The position numbers and the translations under genes are program-made. Positions 7,952 through 14,431 of a DNA stretch of 26,951 bases are shown one piece after another. Origin of the DNA: a virus. Under the pieces are notes generated by a model. That model had not been told where the DNA came from. It ran no database searches and worked only from the letters and a program-made list of their open reading frames with translations. The stretch is taken from positions 1-26,951 of the IMG/VR virus record IMGVR_UViG_3300045007_000398; one strand, given 5' to 3'. How positions within the stretch are numbered: position 1 is the first letter of the stretch; each line of letters opens with the position of its first letter.

Positions 7952-8650
7952 ATGAAAATAGTGTTAATTGGATTTGGTGAAGTTGGTAAAGCAATATATC
8001 AATTAATTGCTCCACACTACAAAGACATCAAGATAATAGATCAAAAATACTTTGATAGAAAAGAAATCCCTAAAACAGATATTTTATTGGTGACTATTCC
8101 TTATACAGAAACCTTTATTCATACTATCAAAGAATACCAAAGACAGGCGCAGCCCAAAAGTACCATCATATTTTCTACTGTCCCTATTGGTATTTGTCGT
8201 TCTTTAGACGCCTCACATTCCCCCATTGAGGGGAAGCACCCTTTTCTCTATGAAAGTATTAAAAAATCTCCAAGATGGATTGGCGGCTATAACGAACAAG
8301 TATTGGAATTTTTCAAGCCAATAAATTTGGTACTTAGACTAGCAGACAAACCTGAAACTACAGAATTTTTAAAATTACGTTCGACAACTCTATATGGCCT
8401 TAATATAGAATTCGCTAGGTATTCAGGAGAAGTCTGCAAAAATCTGGGGATTGAATATGAATTGGTGAAATGTTTTGATAAAGACTACAACGAACTTTAT
8501 TTATCCATAGGGTTGGGACAATATGGGAGATATATTTTAGATCCACCGCAAGGAAAAATAGGGGGACATTGTATACTACCCAACGCTGATTTATTATATA
8601 GACAATTTCCAGACAACCTAATTAAAGAAATCTTGAAAAAGAATATATAA
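7952..8650 (+). CDS. Compact UDP-glucose/GDP-mannose dehydrogenase-like NAD-binding protein
   Basis: The 232-residue protein opens with the nucleotide-binding strand and loop IGFGEVGKAI (GxGxxG at residues 7-12). The middle reads like the UDP-glucose dehydrogenase family: PRWIGG, then FLKLRSTTLYGLNIEFARYS, which matches the conserved long helix, and finally KIGGHCILPNADLL, where C207 matches the catalytic cysteine of the GGHCxP motif. Family members are about 400-450 residues; here the C-terminal UDP-binding domain is absent and the Rossmann part is short. It may act on a smaller or carrier-bound sugar, or be inactive. It is separated from the radical SAM gene by 79 bases, the largest gap in the operon, so separate regulation is possible. 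Confidence 0.6.
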   Translation: MKIVLIGFGEVGKAIYQLIAPHYKDIKIIDQKYFDRKEIPKTDILLVTIPYTETFIHTIKEYQRQAQPKSTIIFSTVPIGICRSLDASHSPIEGKHPFLYESIKKSPRWIGGYNEQVLEFFKPINLVLRLADKPETTEFLKLRSTTLYGLNIEFARYSGEVCKNLGIEYELVKCFDKDYNELYLSIGLGQYGRYILDPPQGKIGGHCILPNADLLYRQFPDNLIKEILKKNI

Positions 8651-8651
8651 T

Positions 8652-9101
8652 ATGCAGAAGCACCCCAATATCGAACCCCCTGAAATAGAAGAAAAGCAAA
8701 AAACACAAGGAAAAAGAAAACGCAGAGAAACTTTGTGCAAGGATAAGTGCAAAGAATACTTCCATTGTGGAATATGTGGTTCTGAAGACTTGGTTTATAC
8801 CCAATTAGTATACTGTGAACAATGTGGAAAAGAAAATTATGATATAGACATAAAAAGGAAAATTCTTACTATCATCGCAGAATCTCCCTGTTCTTGTAAA
8901 GGAAAACCATATGTATATCGGAACAAAACTTTTTGCCGTAATCCTAGGGGAGACATAACTATTCGCATATGTTCTGCATGTGGGAGTGTAGAAAGTAATA
9001 CCTGTCCCGTATGTAAGTCTTATTCAAAGTGCTGGACTTCTCCTTTTGGAGAAAAATATTGCAGACTTTGTGGGTATAGGCATAAAGGATACAGAAAATA
9101 G
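8652..9101 (+). CDS. Cysteine-rich multi-zinc-ribbon protein
   Basis: The 149-residue protein has a lysine-rich basic N-terminus (residues 1-30) and then many cysteine pairs: CGIC, CEQC, CSC, CSAC, CPVC and CRLC, in pairs suited to zinc ribbons. I recognise no family. The basic leader and ribbons suggest nucleic-acid binding, possibly a transcription or recombination helper, but that is inference. It begins one base after the stop of the upstream gene and its TAG stop overlaps the apparent ATA start of the DNA methyltransferase, so the two are probably translated together. Confidence 0.7.
   Translation: MQKHPNIEPPEIEEKQKTQGKRKRRETLCKDKCKEYFHCGICGSEDLVYTQLVYCEQCGKENYDIDIKRKILTIIAESPCSCKGKPYVYRNKTFCRNPRGDITIRICSACGSVESNTCPVCKSYSKCWTSPFGEKYCRLCGYRHKGYRK
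9085..9089 (+). promoter_or_regulatory. Shine-Dalgarno AAGGA that points to a non-canonical ATA start
   Basis: AAGGA lies eight bases before the ATA at 9098, inside the 3' end of the zinc-ribbon gene. By contrast, the first in-frame ATG of the methyltransferase (9152) has no comparable site. This spacing is the main reason to place the methyltransferase start at 9098. Confidence 0.5.
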
Positions 9102-9685
9102 AACTTATTAAAAGTATTTCTTATAATCAAGACGAAATTATAAAAAATATAATGGCCCTACATACAGGGCCTATTCAAATTGATTTTACTTTTGGTTCTG
9201 GCAATTTTTGGAAAAGACTGCCAGCTCCCAAATTTTGTTTTGATATAGCACCTAAAACAAAAAAGGCAATTCCTGCTGATGTGCGAAACATTCCCTTAAA
9301 AGATAATAGTGTAGTTTCCTGTGTTTTTGATCCCCCTTTTATGATGCGAACAGGGCCAGGATCTGTATTGAAAAAAAGATTTCAAGAAATAAAAGGAACT
9401 ATTCAGGATTTATGGGATTTCTATTTTTTAGCTATGAAAGAAATTCACAGAGTTTTAGCTCCAAAAGGTTGGTTGGTTTTTAAGTGTCAGGATGGTGTTT
9501 TATCAGGAGTAAACAACTTTACTCACTGTCAGATATATAATATAGCAACAATTCTAGGTTTTGTTCCTAAAGACCTATTCATATTGCTCGCAAAAAATAG
9601 AATGTGGTGCCCAACTCACAAAATTCAAAGGCATGCTCGTAAGTTTCATTCATATTTCTGGGTATTTCAAAAGGCTAATCAGTGA
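9098..9685 (+). CDS. DPPF-type DNA methyltransferase, probably starting at ATA
   Basis: This is a phage DNA methyltransferase-like protein: FDPPFMM is the catalytic motif IV of amino-group (N6-adenine or N4-cytosine) methyltransferases, IDFTFGSGNF is the S-adenosylmethionine-binding loop, and FKCQDG and ARKFHSYFWVF are typical later segments. Starting at the first ATG (9152) gives 177 residues and cuts off the stretch reading ELIKSISYNQDEIIKNI (9101-9151), which is in frame, stop-free back to 9083 and looks like the normal N-terminus of this group. No ATG, GTG or TTG exists there. ATA at 9098 has a well-placed Shine-Dalgarno and overlaps the upstream TAG as ATAG, copying the ATGA overlaps elsewhere in the operon; that gives 195 residues. 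The role may be self-protection against restriction. Confidence 0.75.
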   Translation: MELIKSISYNQDEIIKNIMALHTGPIQIDFTFGSGNFWKRLPAPKFCFDIAPKTKKAIPADVRNIPLKDNSVVSCVFDPPFMMRTGPGSVLKKRFQEIKGTIQDLWDFYFLAMKEIHRVLAPKGWLVFKCQDGVLSGVNNFTHCQIYNIATILGFVPKDLFILLAKNRMWCPTHKIQRHARKFHSYFWVFQKANQ

Positions 9686-9879
9686 ACAACCAAATAATTG
9701 AACAGTGCAATGGATGCGATAATATCGTAGAAAATGTTTGTCGTATTTGGGTATGCCCTACAGCAAAATGGAGGCTAGGTCCCTGTTTTAATGCTACACA
9801 TATCAATAAAGATAGAAGAATAATTAGGGAAAAAGTTAGAGTAGGGCAACAGAAGTCTAAAAAGAAGACAAGAAAATAA
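9682..9879 (+). CDS. Small conserved Cys-rich phage protein
   Basis: The 65-residue protein starts with GTG overlapping the methyltransferase stop (GTGA). It has CNGC near the N-terminus, then a second pair of cysteines, and the stretch PTAKWRLGPCFNATHI, a pattern I associate with small phage proteins of unknown function that may bind metal. The C-terminus is strongly basic (KKKTRK). It sits directly before the ribonucleotide reductase. No function can be assigned. Confidence 0.65.
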   Translation: MNNQIIEQCNGCDNIVENVCRIWVCPTAKWRLGPCFNATHINKDRRIIREKVRVGQQKSKKKTRK

Positions 9880-9912
9880 TCCCAAGCACACGAGAACAAA
9901 GGAGTTTAGGCT

Positions 9913-12291
9913 TTGGTAAAATTATCCAGTAATGCGATGGAAGTTTTAAACAAAAGATACTTACAAAAAGATAAAAATGGCAACGTTGTTGAAACATCTG
10001 AGCAAATGTTCAGACGTGTAGCTAAACATATAGCAAAGGCAGAAAGAACACCAGAATTGCAGAGGGAATGGGAAGAAAAGTTCTACAATGTAATAACTAA
10101 TTTGGAGTTTCTCCCAAACAGCCCAACCCTCAGGAATGCTGGTGCAAATAGTGGAGTGTTAGCAGCTTGTTTTGTTCTTCCTATAGAAGATTCTAGGTCA
10201 AGTATTTTTAAAACCCTGACTGAAGCTGTGGAAGTGCAGTCTTGGGGAGGAGGAACAGGGTATTCCTTTTCTAACTTACGACCCAAGGGGGATTTAATCC
10301 GCACAACTGGTGGTTCAGCAAGTGGACCTTGTTCTTTTATGGAAGTATATGATTTTACTATAGGTGAGATAATAGAACAAGGTGGTACTAGGAAAGGTGC
10401 TCAACTTGCAACTCTCCTATGCAATCATCCTGACATATTCAGATTCATAGACTGTAAAAAACAAGAGGGCAAACTTACGCATTTTAATATTTCTGTTTCT
10501 ATTACAGATAACTTCATGGAAAAATTAAACAAAGATGAAGGTATTGGTGATTGGTCGCTAGAATTTGAAGGAAGAGGATATTCTTTATGTAGTACAAAGG
10601 AACTATGGGACAAAATAATTTATAATGCTTGGGAAAATGGAGAACCGGGGATATTATTCATTGATACCATTAACAAGAAAAATCCTTGTAACAAATATCA
10701 GACAATCGAAAGTAGTAATCCATGTGGTGAAAGTCCACTTGCTTCTTACGAGTCCTGCGTACTAGGTTCTATTAATCTTGCTAATTTTGTAATTAGAAGA
10801 TATTTTCCCCCTAATTTGCAGAAGCCACTGGATGGGGGCCTTGATTTCGATTGGGACAAACTCAAAAGTGTAATCAAAGTTGCTGTTCGTTTTTTAGATA
10901 ATATAATAGATGTTAATAACTACCCCATCCCAGAAATAGAAAGAGAAACGAAGAAATTTAGGAAAATTGGTATTGGTGTCATGGGGTGGGCTGATGCTCT
11001 GATCAAACTGAACACGTCTTACAGCAGCCAACAGGCTTTGGCCCTTGCAGAAAAAATTATGAAATTTATTAATACTGAAGCTATTTCATATTCTAAAGAA
11101 TTGGCGATTGAAAAGGGATTTGGCACATGGAAAACCCAAACAGAATTAAGTACAACAGAAGAAACTACCACAGAACTAGCCACTAGGAGAAATGGGGTAG
11201 TTACCGTAATCGCCCCCACAGGCACATTGTCCCTGATTGCTGGTTGCTCCGCCGGAATTGAACCAATATTTGCCTTAGAATTCAATAAAAAATGTATAGA
11301 TAAAGAAATAGTAGTCAAACACCCTTTGTGGGAAGAATACACCAAATCCCACTTCCCCAACATAGTTCCGGACTGTCTTGGGATCAAACCAGAATATTTC
11401 ATAGAATCCAAAGATGTTCCCATTGAGCAGCATATTAGGATGCAAGCGGCGTTTCAAAGGCATACGGAGGGGGCTGTATCTAAAACTATTAATGCCCCTA
11501 ATTCAGCCACTATTGAAAATGTGGATTACGCATTCAAATTAGCATTTGAACTCGGATGCAAGGGCATAACCTTCTATCGCCAAGGAAGCAGGGAAGACGA
11601 AGCCCAAACACCCATTGTAGACAAAGGACACGTAGTGAAGTCAGGCCCAACACACCAGGCTGTCAACCTGGAGACCGCGGGTTCAAATCCCGTCGTGTCC
11701 GCCAATTCAGAAGAAACACTTTTTCCTCCTGAATGGATGTGGGGGGGAAGACAAATGGTAAAAACTGGAGAAGGCACACAGTGGATTCATTTATTTGAAG
11801 ACCCTGTAACTGGCTACAGGGAAATGTGGTCCCAAATTAGTAAAGAAGGGAGAACAATTTCTTCCATGAATGCTGCTACGGGGCGATTAGCTACTTTGGC
11901 ATTAAATAGGGGGGCGACTTGGGAAGAAGTCGAAAAGCAATTGCGAGGAATCATAGGAGAAAAAACGGCTTGGTTTGGTGGTGAGCAAATACTTAGCCCT
12001 CCCGACGCAATGGCTAAAACTATTAGGAAGCGTATATTAAAAAATCCAGAATGGAATAAAATGTTGTTAGTATTGTCAGGTCAGCACAATCCAACAAAAG
12101 ATATGGGTTCTGCTCCTACCCCCAAATTCCAATCGGATAAAGAAATTAAACAATTACATGATTTTGGCTTTAAAATAGCAAATGAATTATTGGGGGAACC
12201 TCTGTGCCCAGACTGCGCTTTTCCTTTGACCTACGATGAAGGATGCAAGGGCGGGAGATGCGGAGCTTGTGGGTGGTCTAACTGTAGTTAA
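9913..12291 (+). CDS. nrdJ: Class II (adenosylcobalamin-dependent) ribonucleotide reductase
   Basis: The 792-residue enzyme reduces ribonucleotides to deoxyribonucleotides for phage DNA synthesis. TTG at 9913 is the start, with AAAGGAG eight bases before it. The first redox cysteine is C86 (AACFVLP), the active-site motif NPCGE is at 269-273 with catalytic C271 and E273, and the partner cysteine C282 lies in SCVLGSINL. The barrel ends near residue 555 (GCKGITFYRQGSRE). A linker follows, then a TSCPD-like domain from about 617 (ISKEG...RLATLAL...QLRGI) and a cysteine-rich tail with C765, C768, C778, C783, C786 and C791 that probably relays reducing power. Absence of a second subunit and no radical-generating gene fit class II. 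Residues 572-597 are encoded by a complete tRNA-Asp gene, which is extraordinary. Confidence 0.93.
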   Translation: MVKLSSNAMEVLNKRYLQKDKNGNVVETSEQMFRRVAKHIAKAERTPELQREWEEKFYNVITNLEFLPNSPTLRNAGANSGVLAACFVLPIEDSRSSIFKTLTEAVEVQSWGGGTGYSFSNLRPKGDLIRTTGGSASGPCSFMEVYDFTIGEIIEQGGTRKGAQLATLLCNHPDIFRFIDCKKQEGKLTHFNISVSITDNFMEKLNKDEGIGDWSLEFEGRGYSLCSTKELWDKIIYNAWENGEPGILFIDTINKKNPCNKYQTIESSNPCGESPLASYESCVLGSINLANFVIRRYFPPNLQKPLDGGLDFDWDKLKSVIKVAVRFLDNIIDVNNYPIPEIERETKKFRKIGIGVMGWADALIKLNTSYSSQQALALAEKIMKFINTEAISYSKELAIEKGFGTWKTQTELSTTEETTTELATRRNGVVTVIAPTGTLSLIAGCSAGIEPIFALEFNKKCIDKEIVVKHPLWEEYTKSHFPNIVPDCLGIKPEYFIESKDVPIEQHIRMQAAFQRHTEGAVSKTINAPNSATIENVDYAFKLAFELGCKGITFYRQGSREDEAQTPIVDKGHVVKSGPTHQAVNLETAGSNPVVSANSEETLFPPEWMWGGRQMVKTGEGTQWIHLFEDPVTGYREMWSQISKEGRTISSMNAATGRLATLALNRGATWEEVEKQLRGIIGEKTAWFGGEQILSPPDAMAKTIRKRILKNPEWNKMLLVLSGQHNPTKDMGSAPTPKFQSDKEIKQLHDFGFKIANELLGEPLCPDCAFPLTYDEGCKGGRCGACGWSNCS
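11626..11704 (+). tRNA. tRNA-Asp (anticodon GTC) nested in frame in the ribonucleotide reductase gene
   Basis: The sequence folds as a full tRNA. The acceptor stem is GGACACG/CGTGTCC (11626-11632 with 11694-11700, seven perfect pairs), followed by discriminator G and encoded CCA (11702-11704). Bases 8-9 are TA. The D arm pairs GTG/CAC, with A14, G18G19 and A21 present and one mismatch at 13-22. The anticodon stem is CCAGG/CCTGG (11655-11659 with 11667-11671), loop CTGTCAA, anticodon GTC at 11662-11664. The variable loop has five bases. The T stem is GCGGG/CCCGT with one G-T pair and loop TTCAAAT. It lies on the same strand as the reductase and is read as 26 stop-free codons plus one base. Whether it is processed is unknown. 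Confidence 0.93.
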
Positions 12292-12292
12292 T

Positions 12293-12538
12293 TTAGACTA
12301 ATTCTACCACTACATGTAAACATTCACCATGATCATCACCATCATCAAATTCTCCTAAACATATAACACACTTCCACATTACACAACCCCAGCGTTTCGG
12401 TAGTACAGGAACTTGTTCTGGGTAATAATTACACATATCATCAATATCAATAAAATAGCACATTCCACAAGTATGCCAAGGGTATTTACGGTATCCTTTA
12501 CCATTGTCTATAAACATATGGGGGACGAAACTGATCAT
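12293..12538 (-). CDS. Small Cys-rich hypothetical protein
   Basis: The 81-residue protein carries CGMCYF, then MCNYYPEQVP, then GCVMWKCVIC. The spacing of CxxC with a following YF, C-x-YP and CxxxxC resembles a widespread class of tiny phage proteins that probably hold one metal or iron-sulphur site. It has an acidic, histidine-containing end (DDGDDHGE). It is the last gene of the - strand operon and ends one base from the stop of the ribonucleotide reductase on the other strand. Confidence 0.6.
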   Translation of the reverse strand: MISFVPHMFIDNGKGYRKYPWHTCGMCYFIDIDDMCNYYPEQVPVLPKRWGCVMWKCVICLGEFDDGDDHGECLHVVVELV

Positions 12539-12542
12539 TTCA

Positions 12543-12851
12543 TTAGTGGAATAAACTCTTTTTCACACATTCTGTAGAATCCAGGGAGTACTCCGGATTC
12601 CAAATTACTTCCCAGCCCTTACGGGAGGCAGCAGAAGCAAGAGAAACTAAGGCTTCATTACTTATAGTCAAAGGAGTTCCGTCAGGTCCATTTATTCTGA
12701 ACCAACCCTTAGTTTTCCAGCCATCATCTGAATTCTCCATCCAAGATGTCCGCTGGAAAACAAGATGGTCGCTTGTATAAGCAAATTCTTTTTTAAACAA
12801 TACACCATTTCTCATTGCTTCTATTTCAAGGTGTAGAATTTCTTGTTCCAT
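12543..12851 (-). CDS. Hypothetical protein
   Basis: I recognise no family for this 102-residue protein. It has an acidic N-terminal half and a central segment WFRINGPDGTPLTISNEAL that reads like a small beta-rich domain, then an alanine-rich helix. No membrane segment or catalytic motif is visible. It sits four bases upstream of the next small gene, in the same direction, so it is probably co-transcribed with the late operon. Confidence 0.6.
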   Translation of the reverse strand: MEQEILHLEIEAMRNGVLFKKEFAYTSDHLVFQRTSWMENSDDGWKTKGWFRINGPDGTPLTISNEALVSLASAASRKGWEVIWNPEYSLDSTECVKKSLFH

Positions 12852-12862
12852 AATAAACCTTC

Positions 12863-13075
12863 CTAGTGATGAGGGGGCTTTTTATTCTCATAATCATCAC
12901 AAATTTCATTGTGGCAAGCCATACAGTTGATCTTTTTAACAACTGTTTTCATAATTACATCGGCTATTTCTAATACATTCTCTGGATGGATAGTAGAATT
13001 AAATTCTATGACCAGCTTAGGGTTTTCGTCCATCCTCCAATAAAAACGGCAAGAAACTGCTTCATTTTCTTCCAT
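12863..13075 (-). CDS. Small hypothetical protein
   Basis: I place the start at the ATG ending at 13075 (70 residues) because GAGG lies about eight bases upstream and it avoids overlap with the metallophosphoesterase; an in-frame ATG at 13153 would overlap it by 76 bases. The protein is acidic at the N-terminus, with an EVLEIADVIMKTVVKK helix and a CMACHNEIC cysteine cluster near the end that may bind metal. No function is recognised. Confidence 0.6.
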   Translation of the reverse strand: MEENEAVSCRFYWRMDENPKLVIEFNSTIHPENVLEIADVIMKTVVKKINCMACHNEICDDYENKKPPHH

Positions 13076-13077
13076 AG

Positions 13078-14088
13078 TTACGTCCTCACGGGGTAAAATC
13101 TTGTAGTAACACTTACAACCCGTTCCGGAGCCACAACCACTTCTATTGTCCAAAAACCCATAGAAGCACTTATCTTCCTACCCCGCATAAATGGTGTTTG
13201 GTGTTGGGTGCATCCTCCCTGTATTATGCAAACGCCTCTGTAGAAAAGTACTTCAGCTTTATGGTAGTGACCAACTAGCAAAAGATCTGGTTTTGTTCCT
13301 GGGGATAATTCTGAAACGTATTTTTGAACATTATATGAAATTGCATAAGCTGTCCCACCATCTGGATGACAAAGCCTGACAGTTGCTGTGGAATCACCAG
13401 AACCTATAGTGATATCAGCCTCTTGATGTCCCAAACAAACCAAGTCTTTGCGTTTGTCAGATATTTTTGCTCCAATATCATTGCCGCCATCTTTCCAGAA
13501 ACTCCTATCGTGGTTACCAACAATAAAATAGGTGGTTATGCCTTTGCGTTGTGGATAAACTTGGCAAGCCAAATCAACTTGTGCGTCTGCCCCAATAACC
13601 TCTAGTTCATATTCGTGACCCTTAAACATTTTTTGCCCATCTATAATATCCCCAGAGTGAAATACCGTTTTAATCTTTTCAGATTCAAAGACGTCATAGG
13701 CATAATTAAGTAGAGCTTTGTCCGAATACAAACTGCCTATATGGCTATCGGAAACATAGCCAAATTTATGATGAGTACCATCCAAACAAAGCATGGGGGT
13801 TTGGATGTGTCTGGTTAGTTCTTGAACTTGCCTCTGTAATTTCCTAACCTGTTCTTCAGCATCAAGAAGTTTATAAGAATCTACTTCGTTTTCTTTATAG
13901 GTTTCGTCCCCCATTTCGGCTAAGTAGTTTTTAGCCTTTTCTATAACTTCACTCCACTTCCCAAACAAGCGATACAGTGAACGCCTTGATGGTTTTTCTG
14001 TTTTTAGCGCGTCATAGACTGTGGCAGAAATAACTCCCTGTTCCCTAATTATTTTAGCAAATTTTTCTATGGTCGTTTTTTGGTCCAC
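13078..14088 (-). CDS. Calcineurin-like metallophosphoesterase with HTH-like N-terminus
   Basis: The 336-residue protein has the full metal-binding set of the calcineurin-like family: D114 and H116 (SDSHIG), D147 (GDIIDG), N192-H193-D194 (GNHD), H241 (CHPDGG) and H274/H276 (GHYHK). The N-terminal 60 residues look like a helix-turn-helix (SRRSLYRLFGKWSEV), and residues 70-95 form a short coiled coil. Such proteins are nucleases, RNA or nucleotide phosphodiesterases or phosphatases; the HTH suggests a nucleic-acid substrate, which is inference. GTG at 14088 is the start, supported by AGGAGG four bases upstream. It follows the spanin genes and precedes small proteins in the late operon. Confidence 0.85.
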   Translation of the reverse strand: MDQKTTIEKFAKIIREQGVISATVYDALKTEKPSRRSLYRLFGKWSEVIEKAKNYLAEMGDETYKENEVDSYKLLDAEEQVRKLQRQVQELTRHIQTPMLCLDGTHHKFGYVSDSHIGSLYSDKALLNYAYDVFESEKIKTVFHSGDIIDGQKMFKGHEYELEVIGADAQVDLACQVYPQRKGITTYFIVGNHDRSFWKDGGNDIGAKISDKRKDLVCLGHQEADITIGSGDSTATVRLCHPDGGTAYAISYNVQKYVSELSPGTKPDLLLVGHYHKAEVLFYRGVCIIQGGCTQHQTPFMRGRKISASMGFWTIEVVVAPERVVSVTTRFYPVRT

Positions 14089-14098
14089 AACTCCTCCT

Positions 14099-14431
14099 TT
14101 ACTTCCAGAACTTCCACCAAGATTCCTTTTCTATTTTGAGTTCTGGGATTGGTTCAGTAATTTGCTTATTAAGAATGTCTATGGCTAATTCTCTTTCGTC
14201 AAAACCCGCTTCTATCTCGATCATGTATTCTTCCAGTTCCCCTACAAAAGAAAGAGGTATTTGATCAAATACTTCTCTATTCGGGGGTTTTAGCTTTGGC
14301 CTTGGGGATAAGTCTTTTAATGTTACCGCCGGAACTCTCAGGATTGGTTTTTGGGTTACGGTAGTTGTACAGCCGTACAAAATTATTGTAAAGAAAATCC
14401 CTGTCATTGCTAGTGACAGCTTGTTTAACAT
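14099..14431 (-). CDS. Rz1-like outer-membrane spanin lipoprotein
   Basis: The 110-residue protein begins with a short hydrophobic signal ending in ILYGC, a lipobox with C21 as the lipid-modified residue, followed by proline-containing segments. Its gene overlaps the end of the Rz-like gene by about 155 bases in a different frame, the classic Rz/Rz1 arrangement. Together the pair would bridge inner and outer membranes and disrupt the outer membrane at lysis, so the host is Gram-negative. I prefer ATG at 14431 over GTG at 14434, because AGGGG is seven bases before the ATG. It is longer than lambda Rz1 (60 residues). Confidence 0.78.
   Translation of the reverse strand: MLNKLSLAMTGIFFTIILYGCTTTVTQKPILRVPAVTLKDLSPRPKLKPPNREVFDQIPLSFVGELEEYMIEIEAGFDERELAIDILNKQITEPIPELKIEKESWWKFWK

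Noticed and set aside
9093-9101. Programmed -1 frameshift fusing the zinc-ribbon protein to the methyltransferase.
   Set aside because: The sequence AGA AAA TAG lacks a true slippery heptamer (only the A-site lysine codon can re-pair), so ATA initiation with a Shine-Dalgarno sequence is the simpler reading.
9675-9899. A - strand frame of 74 codons opposite the small Cys-rich protein.
   Set aside because: It is antisense to a well-supported + strand gene with a GTGA overlap, and has no context.
11660-11704. The tRNA as a phage attachment (att) site.
   Set aside because: No integrase gene is in the window, the copy is full length rather than a 3' tRNA end, and integration there would break nrdJ. 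It cannot be excluded without the rest of the genome.
11580-11740. An intein or intron interrupting nrdJ, explaining the extra segment.
   Set aside because: The insert is just the 79-base tRNA plus a few flanking codons, with no splicing motifs, endonuclease or intron core; the frame simply continues.
11574-11777. A - strand frame across the tRNA with the peptide TTGFEPAVSRLT.
   Set aside because: This is the well-known spurious peptide produced by translating the complement of a tRNA gene; it has no ribosome-binding site and lies antisense to nrdJ.
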